A DNA stretch of 12,189 nucleotides from Pedobacter sp. (lineage in GTDB: Bacteria; Bacteroidota; Bacteroidia; Sphingobacteriales; Sphingobacteriaceae). Where the stretch lies: positions 1-12,189 of the forward strand of contig SEDG01000055.1 of assembly GCA_004295885.1 (NCBI GenBank). Direction: 5' to 3'. Below, in pieces: positions 6,175-12,189 of this stretch. The translations under genes were made by a program, and so were the position numbers. Positions within the stretch are counted from its first letter, which is position 1, and each line of letters starts with the position of its first letter. The notes below the pieces were generated by a model, which was given only the letters and a program-made list of their open reading frames with translations, was not told where the DNA came from and made no database searches.

Positions 6175-6218
6175 TTACGGTTAACCGTAATTGATAAGAT
6201 TATTTAATCGATACTTTG
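6175..6218 (+). promoter_or_regulatory. Palindromic operator candidate with adjoining promoter
   Basis: TTACGGTTAACCGTAA (6175-6190) is a perfect 16-bp palindrome in otherwise A+T-rich DNA. It abuts TTG (6191-6193), and 18 bases further lies TACTTTG (6212-6218), an imperfect -7 element. The start codon of the lipoprotein gene follows 27 bases later. A regulator bound to the palindrome would overlap the -33 region and repress. The XRE protein encoded nearby is the obvious but untested candidate. Confidence 0.45.
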
Positions 6219-6245
6219 CATACGATTTAATTAATCAAAATTATT

Positions 6246-6686
6246 ATGAAAAGATTCTCTTTATTACCTCTCCTTATTCTATTAATCTTATCAGGATGTA
6301 CAACCAATTATTATCTAGTAGTTTCGGATAGTGAAATACCTGTCTACTCAACAGCAAACAGAAATGATGAAATTTTTAAAATTTCTGCTGAAAAGCCATT
6401 TGTAGTAAAAGGAAACAAAGAAAAAAGGCTAACTACGTTTGGTGTTTATTCGGGTTATTCTACCTATAAATCTTCATGGAGACTATTAGCAAAACTTAAT
6501 AAAAAACAAGCTGATGGATTAACCTTCACTAATGAAAAAGGTTATGCTTATAACACAAATTCAAAAGCCAATTATAGCGGAACAAAAAGTACTTATAGTG
6601 GAGGCACAGTTCAAGTAAAAGGCTATACTAGAAAAGATGGCACCTATGTTAGACCTCATACAAGGTCTGCACCTAGGCGAAATTAA
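6246..6686 (+). CDS. Small lipoprotein with C-terminal YTRKDGTYVRPHxRS motif
   Basis: A 146-aa protein. It opens with a lipoprotein signal peptide (KRF, hydrophobic 5-15, lipobox L15-S16-G17-C18), so the mature protein should start at Cys18 and be lipid-anchored; TTNYY after the Cys has no strong retention cue. The middle, about 20-90, is strand-rich (YLVVSDSEIPVYSTANRND, then KPFVVKGNKEKRLTTFGVYS) and might be an SH3-like fold, which is inference. A low-complexity Ser/Gly/Tyr linker (about 98-122) leads to VKGYTRKDGTYVRPHTRSAP, a motif I recall at the ends or in repeats of many small bacterial proteins, whose function I do not know. The terminal RSAPRRN is basic. It stands alone behind a palindrome-associated promoter. 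Confidence 0.85.
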   Translation: MKRFSLLPLLILLILSGCTTNYYLVVSDSEIPVYSTANRNDEIFKISAEKPFVVKGNKEKRLTTFGVYSGYSTYKSSWRLLAKLNKKQADGLTFTNEKGYAYNTNSKANYSGTKSTYSGGTVQVKGYTRKDGTYVRPHTRSAPRRN

Positions 6687-6893
6687 CCAAGCTGTTTTCT
6701 GCTACCTAAAAATTACGGCGATATAAGGTATTTGCTATCAAATGTTCATATTGTTTACATTTTAGGTTTAATGGATTATTCCAATTAGCTTTAGATAATC
6801 TATAATTAACTCTCTAATGTCATGATATTGAAGATTGACAATTCTTATTCTCATAATAAGATTATAGATTCCTTTAATATGATAATATTATAA

Positions 6894-9800
6894 ATGAAAA
6901 AGATACAACCAAAGTTCATTGGCAACAATCCAAATGGTGAGGATTTATTTGAAGGTCAAGCTCAAAAAAAAATCGCAGTAAGTATTAAAGACTTAATTAC
7001 TGATGATACTTTGACACAAAAACTAATTGGAATAGAAGGGAAGTGGGGTTCTGGTAAGTCAAACCTAATAAAAATTCTTCAAGACCTGCTTAAAAATTCT
7101 CATCACTTTTACATATATGATGCTTGGGGGCATCAGGAAGATTTACAAAGAAGAACCTTTTTAGAAGAGTTAACTAATAACTTAATCGTTCATGAATTAA
7201 TTGAAGAAAAGAGATGGAGTAAAAGGCTATCTAATCTTTTGTCAAAAAAGCAAACTACTAAAAGTAAATCATCTCCAAAACTGAGTACTGGAATTATACT
7301 TGCCGTCGGCGTAACGATTTTAACCCCACTAGTCAAAGTTGTAGCAGACCTTGATAGTGATAGTTCTTTCAAGATTGTAGTTGCTCTTTCTCCATTATTT
7401 GCATTGTTTATCTTCTGGTTTAGCGAATCTTATAAAAAAGGAAAATTTTTGTATCCAAATAATCTTTTTTATTTATATAAAAAGAAAGAATTAGAGAATA
7501 AAACAAAAACTTTAACACTCGATAAAGAACCGTCGATGGCAAATTTCAGTGATTGGATGTTTAAGCTTTCATATAGCCTAACAGGAAAAAAACTTATAAT
7601 TGTTTTTGATAATATGGATAGATTGCCACCTAACAAAGTTCATACTTTATGGTCTTCAATTAACACTTTCTTCTCAGACAAGAGTTTTGAAAATATATGG
7701 GTAATTATCCCTTTTGATCGAGAACATATTAATGAAGCATTTGAGAAAGGTATTGGTAAAGAATTTATAATGAAGACTTTTCCAATAATTTACAAGGTAT
7801 CACAACCAGTGCTGACGGATTGGCATAAATTTTTCAAAAATATTTTTTTCGAAGCGTTCAGCGATTTTGAAACTGAAGAATTTGTAGACGTAAGAACGTT
7901 ATATGATTTATTAAATGAAAAAATCACTCCTAGATCAATAATTTCGTTTATAAATGAACTGGTGGCAATTAAAAGGATTGTATCTTCAGAAATTGAATTA
8001 AGATATATTGCATTGTTCGTTCTGACAAAGGATGAGATTGAATTAAACCCAATATCGGTTATATTAGAAATGCCATTTTTAAAAAGATGTAGTAATATAT
8101 TTTTAAATGATAATTCAGTTCAAGAGAAAATTTCTTCATTATTCTATAATGTGCCATTAAGTTCGGCTAGTCAAGTTTTATTGGAACGTGAAATTAATTT
8201 ATGTATAAGAAAAGATAGTAAAGAAGATTTTAAAGCATTGTTAAAACACACACATTTCTTTGACATTCTAATTAAAAATATACATTCAGGTAATCTAGAC
8301 GTGGTTAATACGATTCTTTCATTAGATACACTGGAATTTGATGCAGATGATAAAAATGCCGAAAATTTAAAAGAAGTTTGGTTTAAGCTTAATAAAGAAT
8401 TTATTAAGACAATAGCTGTGGATCAATATTTCAAAAAGGAAAATGAAATCTTATTAAAAAGATGCGATCCCTTATCACGAGATGCGCAAATAAAATATTT
8501 TATAAAAGGGATTAAGTCTGTTGATAATTTATTTGGAGATAACTATTACAAAGCCTTAAACCTTTTATCCATAACTCTTAAATCGTTAAGTGTTGACATA
8601 GATCTTTATTTGTCGGGTATTCTCATGGAGCCTGACCAATATCTAAATTATATTCAAGAAGCTGGTGAAGACTTTGCTAAATTTAAAGTTATTACAGATG
8701 AAAATGATTTGATTGAATTTATTTTAATGAAAATAGATGCAAATGATTTGGTTACAGATAACATATTTTATATAAAAAATGAATACAATTTCACTAAAGT
8801 AACTGACCACCTTAAAGAATATATAGATAATTCAAAAATAAATTCTGAGAATGTAAGAAAGATTTATACGCTTTTAAAAGCTCTTACTAAAGAAAAACCA
8901 ATTCCTATATTATCAGATGTTGAAATATATCAAATTGCGTCAGCTCTTGCACCTGAGAATGAATTTTATAACGATTTAGTAGCGATGAGAATTACAAGAG
9001 GGACTTCATTTGGATATAGCCTTGCTTTATTGGATACCCCATTAACTGCACCAGACGAAGTTCAGATTTTAGAGGTCACCAAAAATATAGAATTTTATAA
9101 AAGCTATGGAAACTTATTATTGATGACCAAAACTGCAACTAATGAACTTTTGAATAGAGTATTGATTAACCTAACTTCAAAGAGTGTGGCCGTTAGAGGA
9201 GCTAGCTCTTTGAATGTGGAGACTATCTTGCCGTCATTTACTCAAATAGTTAGCAACAGTGGAATTGCAGCTGATAAATTATTCAATAGATTGGATGCTT
9301 GGTATAGGTTTGCTGTTAAAGTAATAGATCAAGATAACATTAATGCAATAGTATCTGATGTCTTTGTTTATGAAACTGCTTTATCTTGTAATAATACGTT
9401 ATCCAAGTATCTTATGTCTTGTTTTAAAAAATCTTTAAAGGGGTTGTCTGCAGAAAAATGGGAAGAAGAGATTTCTTTAGATAGTCAGTTTTTTAGAAGT
9501 ATGCTTTTTCTAGTTAAGCACGATAAAATAAAAGTTTTCAATCCTAGCTTTTATAATGCTTTAAAGACTATTTTAATTAAAATTGGAAAAGGCGATTTAA
9601 CTATTAATGCAATACCAGAATGGGATTTTTTAAAAACTAGGTTAGATGCCTCAAAATTTAAAAGCACTCTTAAGGACATCAGGGATGGTTTTATTCTTTC
9701 TTATAATATATCAACTCCACAGTTTTTATACTTTTTTGAAATGTTAATTAAATATGGCGCATTAGAAGAAAGAGCAGAAGATGTTATTAGAAGAATATTG

Positions 9801-9983
9801 ACGCCTGTAATGAATGATGAAGAAAGTTTAAATATTTTGGTAAGCAACATAGAACTTATTGCAAGTTTAGTTAAGATGGTTGGGAATGAAGGGAAAGATT
9901 TTGTTGAATTGTTTGTAGAAAAAGCCAAAATCAGCAATAGTGTTGATGTGGGTCGGTTTTTAGATTTGATTTCACATCGCTAG
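6894..9983 (+). CDS. KAP-type P-loop NTPase with two membrane segments
   Basis: A 1029-aa protein. Walker A is G49-KWGSG-K55-S56. It is followed by the KAP-like YDAWGHQEDLQRRTFLEEL (75-93). Two hydrophobic segments (about 131-150 and 160-176) interrupt the NTPase domain, a hallmark of KAP NTPases that anchors them in the membrane with the ATPase facing the cytosol. Walker B is LIIVFDNMDR (234-243, Asp239 and Asp242), and NIWVIIPFDREHI follows as the next core strand. Residues ~370-1029 are long, helical and without a motif I recognise. An in-frame TAA lies directly before the ATG, fixing the start. KAP proteins include PifA of plasmid F, which excludes phage T7, and animal Kidins220. A defence role here is inference. 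Base composition is much more A+T-rich than the flanks, suggesting transfer. No partner gene is fused or overlapping. Confidence 0.88.
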   Translation: MKKIQPKFIGNNPNGEDLFEGQAQKKIAVSIKDLITDDTLTQKLIGIEGKWGSGKSNLIKILQDLLKNSHHFYIYDAWGHQEDLQRRTFLEELTNNLIVHELIEEKRWSKRLSNLLSKKQTTKSKSSPKLSTGIILAVGVTILTPLVKVVADLDSDSSFKIVVALSPLFALFIFWFSESYKKGKFLYPNNLFYLYKKKELENKTKTLTLDKEPSMANFSDWMFKLSYSLTGKKLIIVFDNMDRLPPNKVHTLWSSINTFFSDKSFENIWVIIPFDREHINEAFEKGIGKEFIMKTFPIIYKVSQPVLTDWHKFFKNIFFEAFSDFETEEFVDVRTLYDLLNEKITPRSIISFINELVAIKRIVSSEIELRYIALFVLTKDEIELNPISVILEMPFLKRCSNIFLNDNSVQEKISSLFYNVPLSSASQVLLEREINLCIRKDSKEDFKALLKHTHFFDILIKNIHSGNLDVVNTILSLDTLEFDADDKNAENLKEVWFKLNKEFIKTIAVDQYFKKENEILLKRCDPLSRDAQIKYFIKGIKSVDNLFGDNYYKALNLLSITLKSLSVDIDLYLSGILMEPDQYLNYIQEAGEDFAKFKVITDENDLIEFILMKIDANDLVTDNIFYIKNEYNFTKVTDHLKEYIDNSKINSENVRKIYTLLKALTKEKPIPILSDVEIYQIASALAPENEFYNDLVAMRITRGTSFGYSLALLDTPLTAPDEVQILEVTKNIEFYKSYGNLLLMTKTATNELLNRVLINLTSKSVAVRGASSLNVETILPSFTQIVSNSGIAADKLFNRLDAWYRFAVKVIDQDNINAIVSDVFVYETALSCNNTLSKYLMSCFKKSLKGLSAEKWEEEISLDSQFFRSMLFLVKHDKIKVFNPSFYNALKTILIKIGKGDLTINAIPEWDFLKTRLDASKFKSTLKDIRDGFILSYNISTPQFLYFFEMLIKYGALEERAEDVIRRILTPVMNDEESLNILVSNIELIASLVKMVGNEGKDFVELFVEKAKISNSVDVGRFLDLISHR

Positions 9984-10143
9984 TAGCTAGTAAAATGTTT
10001 ACAATCAATCTAATATTTTGTGCTTTTTTTGGCAGCAGATGGTAATTAAACGCAAGTTAGAATTATAGAATTGATGATGATTACTACAATAAATCTTCTT
10101 ATCGGTTATATATTCTCTTTCTTTCAAAAAAATCTAAATACCA
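9984..10143. other. Spacer after the NTPase gene, nothing identified
   Basis: A+T-rich sequence without an open frame of note, a convincing hairpin terminator for the NTPase gene, or a recognisable tRNA or attachment site. Confidence 0.4.
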
Positions 10144-10291
10144 TTTGTATTTAAAAATAAAAATAATGATATTTGCATCCTCTAAAATAGAGGTGAAAAA
10201 AGACAAATAGAAAATGTCATTAGTGATATTGCCAGCAAATTGCAATCGAGCTTATTGATTTTTCAACATAAATAACTTAAATAATATTCAA
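10144..10291 (+). promoter_or_regulatory. Candidate promoter and structured leader of rpmE2
   Basis: TTTG (10144-10147) and GATATTTG (10168-10175, one mismatch to TAnnTTTG) are 20 bases apart, a plausible promoter. The resulting ~110-base leader contains a hairpin CCTCTA-AAA-TAGAGG (10179-10193) and a weaker ATTGC/GCAAT pair around 10228-10247. Such a long structured leader could carry autoregulation by L31, as proposed for other bacterial groups, but nothing here proves it. Confidence 0.35.
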
Positions 10292-10540
10292 ATGAAAAAA
10301 GATTTGCATCCATCAAGCTACAGATTCGTAGTATTTAAAGATATGTCTAACGAGTATCAGTTTTTAACCAAATCTTGTGTTGAGACTAAAGAAACTATTA
10401 AATGGGAAGATGGAAATGAGTATCCATTGTATAAATTAGAGATTTCTCATACTTCTCACCCTTTTTACACTGGTAAAATGAAATTGGTTGATACAGCAGG
10501 TCGTATCGATAAATTTAAAACTCGTTACGCAAAGAAATAA
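10292..10540 (+). CDS. rpmE2: Ribosomal protein bL31, type B
   Basis: This 82-aa protein of the large ribosomal subunit is recognised by MKKDLHPSSYRFVVFKDMSN, the central TKETIKWEDGNEYPLYKLEISHTSHPFYTG, and the end GRIDKFKTRYAKK. It lacks the Cys-x-x-Cys zinc site of type A L31 (only one Cys, at 29), which defines the zinc-independent type B form. bL31 bridges the 50S central protuberance and the 30S head. Length is normal. The ATG at 10292 follows an A+T-rich leader without a Shine-Dalgarno sequence. A strong terminator follows 25 bases after the stop, so it is probably transcribed alone, ahead of the GlmU-like gene. Confidence 0.96.
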   Translation: MKKDLHPSSYRFVVFKDMSNEYQFLTKSCVETKETIKWEDGNEYPLYKLEISHTSHPFYTGKMKLVDTAGRIDKFKTRYAKK

Positions 10541-10565
10541 TTTCAGCGAAAGCAGAAAAAAATCG

Positions 10566-10598
10566 AAAGTCCCGTGCATTGCTCGGGACTTTTTTTAT
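10566..10598 (+). terminator. Rho-independent terminator of rpmE2
   Basis: A 9-bp stem AAAGTCCCG/CGGGACTTT (10566-10574 with 10584-10592) with a 9-base loop runs directly into a T-run (TTTTTTTT to 10596). It separates rpmE2 from the GlmU-like gene that starts at 10610. Confidence 0.92.
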
Positions 10599-10609
10599 TT
10601 TTGTTGCTT

Positions 10610-11447
10610 ATGGCAATCAATCTATTTGATGATACGTCTTGGCGCTCGCTCAGACCACTTACTTTTACAAGACCCGTAGCTGATTTACGCGTAGGGAGAG
10701 GACTTCAAATTACTAACCGTAGGCAGAACATCGGCTAAGCTAAGCAGTACCAATGTTTTTTTAGGAGATAACATTTTTGTAGAAGAAGGTGCAACGGCCG
10801 AATGTGCTACATTTAATAGTTTACAAGGACCAATTTATTTGGGAAAAGATAGTCAGGTTTGGGAAGGATCTTTTATAAGAGGCTCGTTTGCCTTATGCGA
10901 AGGGTCTTCTGTTAAAATGGGCGCTAAAATTTATCCTCAAACTACAATTGGTCCACATAGTAGGGTTGGTGGCGAAATTAACAATGCTGTAATTTGGGGA
11001 TATTCGTCTAAAGGACATGAAGGTTATCTAGGTAACTCGGTAATGGGACAATGGTGTAATATTGGGGCTGATACCAATAATTCTAATTTAAAAAACAATT
11101 ATGCCGAGGTAAAATTGTGGGATTATGAGAATGAAAGTTTCCGTAAAACAGGTTTGCAATTCTGTGGTTTAATCATGGCAGATCATGCTAAATGTGGAAT
11201 TAATACCATGTTTAACACTGGAACGGTTGCGGGTGTAAGTGCTAATGTTTTTGGTGCTGGTTTTCCTCGAAATTTCATTCCAGATTTTGCTTGGGGTGGC
11301 GCACACGGTTTTGAAGTTTATACGTTAAATAAAATGTTAGAAACCGCTAAACTAGTTTACAATAGAAGGGGGATGGAATTGGATGAAGTTGAAGTAGCGA
11401 TAATAACTGAGGTTTTTGAAAGAACCAAGTCGTTGAGGCATTTTTAG
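10610..11447 (+). pseudogene. GlmU-like nucleotidyltransferase/acetyltransferase gene with internal deletion
   Basis: The ATG at 10610 begins MAINLFDDTSWRSLRP, followed by LTFTRPVADLRVG, the start of the Bacteroidota GlmU-like family (TIGR03991 type, UDP-GlcNAc synthesis). After RVG the frame runs out to TAA at 10736. From about 10698 another frame takes up the same family at EDFKLLTVGRTSAKLSSTN, continues through VFLGDNIFVEEGAT and on to the stop at 11445-11447. Family members are about 390 aa; here ~29 plus ~249 residues remain, so roughly 110 codons of the nucleotidyltransferase domain are missing and the halves are out of frame. The C-terminal left-handed beta-helix part is complete, with hexapeptide-like turns and GINTMFNTGTVAGVSANVFG. 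A TTG at 10839 is the only start-like codon near the C-terminal part. Real decay or assembly error cannot be separated from sequence alone. Confidence 0.85.
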
Positions 11448-11456
11448 GGAGGGGTT

Positions 11457-12098
11457 GTGATTTGCTCTCCTTTTATTCATTTGAACAGTTTAGCACAGTT
11501 AGGTAACGGCATCGTTAAAATTGGTGCACAGAATTGTCACCAAAACGAAAGTGGAGCTTATACAGGTGAAATCTCTGCTAAGATGATTAAATCAACAGGT
11601 AGCGAATACGTATTGGTTGGTCACTCAGAACGCAGACAATATTTTGCAGAATCCGATGAGCTATTGGCTTCAAAAACAGTAATCGCTTTGCAGAACAATT
11701 TAGTGCCTATCTTTTGCATTGGCGAGACTTTAGATGAAAGAAACAACGGAAGTTATTATCACGTTTTAGAGTCTCAATTAGAAAATGGTGTATTCGGATT
11801 AAGTGCTGAAGATTTTGGTAAAGTGATTTTAGCTTACGAACCAGTTTGGGCAATTGGTACAGGTTTAACAGCGTCGCCAGAGCAAGCGCAAGATATACAT
11901 GCTTTCATCAGAGCTAAAATTGATGCAAAGTACGGAATGAGCGTGGCTGATGATACTACAATTTTATATGGTGGAAGTTGTAATCCGAAAAACGCAGCAG
12001 AATTATTTGCTCAACCAGATATTGATGGTGGTTTAATTGGTGGTGCTTCTTTAAAGTCTCGTGATTTTGTAGACATCGTTAAAACTTTCAATTCTTAA
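11457..12098 (+). CDS. tpiA: Triosephosphate isomerase, N-terminally truncated
   Basis: The glycolytic (beta/alpha)8 enzyme interconverting dihydroxyacetone phosphate and glyceraldehyde 3-phosphate. Counting from the GTG at 11457, the electrophile His56 sits in VGHSERR, the base Glu128 in AYEPVWAIGTG, and the phosphate-binding LYGGSCNP and GGLIGGASL loops are intact. TIMs are about 250 aa; only 213 remain. The first ~38-40 residues are absent, including strand 1 with NWKMN, whose Asn and catalytic Lys bind substrate. No other frame upstream encodes them: ten bases before the GTG is the stop of the GlmU-like gene, in the same frame. As written it should be inactive. The GTG may be an ordinary Val codon of the original gene (V-V-I-C-S-P-F). 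prmA overlaps its stop. Confidence 0.9.
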   Translation: MICSPFIHLNSLAQLGNGIVKIGAQNCHQNESGAYTGEISAKMIKSTGSEYVLVGHSERRQYFAESDELLASKTVIALQNNLVPIFCIGETLDERNNGSYYHVLESQLENGVFGLSAEDFGKVILAYEPVWAIGTGLTASPEQAQDIHAFIRAKIDAKYGMSVADDTTILYGGSCNPKNAAELFAQPDIDGGLIGGASLKSRDFVDIVKTFNS

Positions 12099-12189
12099 TG
12101 GAGTACAAAAAAGTAACCTTCAGTTTTACTGACATACAGGAATATCAAAAAGATATTTTGATTGCAGAACTTGGCGACATCGGCTTTGA
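12098..12189 (+). CDS. prmA: Ribosomal protein L11 methyltransferase, N-terminal fragment
   Basis: The ATG at 12098 shares its A with the TAA stop of tpiA (TAATG), implying translational coupling. The 30 visible codons read MEYKKVTFSFTDIQEYQKDI followed by LIAELGDIGF, matching the N-terminal substrate-recognition domain of PrmA (pattern Y-x-x-V-x-F...D-x-L-x-A-x-L-x-x-x-G-F). PrmA uses S-adenosylmethionine to trimethylate ribosomal protein L11 in the cytosol. The methyltransferase domain lies outside the window. The tpiA-prmA order is one I recall from Sphingobacteriaceae. Confidence 0.78.
   Translation, partial: MEYKKVTFSFTDIQEYQKDILIAELGDIGF

Noticed and set aside
6797..6870. Inverted repeat AATCTATAAT/ATTATAGATT (6797-6806 with 6861-6870) before the NTPase gene
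   Set aside because: All but one base pair per arm is A/T, the arms are 54 bases apart and the region is very A+T-rich; chance is a sufficient explanation.

Overview
The window looks like a chromosomal segment of a Bacteroidota bacterium, most likely Sphingobacteriaceae (Pedobacter-like). The DNA is A+T-rich, starts lack Shine-Dalgarno sequences, and one clear Bacteroidota promoter (TTG-N17-TAnnTTTG) is present. The proteins match Bacteroidota families: a TIGR03991-type GlmU-like protein, a type B L31, a methylmalonyl-CoA epimerase and a characteristic XRE regulator. Genus assignment is inference.

Left block (1-3385): the first codons of a cysteine desulfurase on the minus strand, diverging from methylmalonyl-CoA epimerase (mce). 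Two conserved-looking genes of unknown function follow on the plus strand. A Tat-signal amidase on the minus strand converges on the second of them. Short degenerate tandem repeats fill several gaps.

Middle accessory region (about 3400-10290): an orphan 189-aa protein with its own terminator, then roughly 1 kb without a credible gene but dense in inverted and tandem repeats. Next come a 66-aa small protein, an XRE regulator, a decayed copy of the 66-aa gene, a small lipoprotein behind a perfect 16-bp palindrome, and a 1029-aa membrane-anchored KAP-type P-loop NTPase that is clearly more A+T-rich than the flanks. KAP NTPases include the phage-exclusion protein PifA, so this gene is the best candidate for a defence-type function. 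No gene in the region proves that.

Right block (10292-12189): rpmE2 with a strong terminator, a GlmU-like gene, tpiA and the start of prmA, in an order I expect in Sphingobacteriaceae. Two of these housekeeping genes are damaged. The GlmU-like gene has lost most of its nucleotidyltransferase half, with a frame change. tpiA has lost its first ~38-40 codons, including the NWKMN segment with the catalytic lysine. Both junctions carry the same G-rich decamer, TAGGGAG(A/G)GG. Either this is real gene decay with a shared mechanism or it is a sequencing/assembly artefact; reads across 10690-10705 and 11440-11465 would decide.

Working together: mce belongs to propionate/methylmalonyl-CoA metabolism, tpiA to glycolysis, the GlmU-like protein to UDP-GlcNAc synthesis, and rpmE2 and prmA to the ribosome. 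The middle genes have no evident metabolic link to either flank and look like inserted cargo, although no integrase or attachment site is visible.
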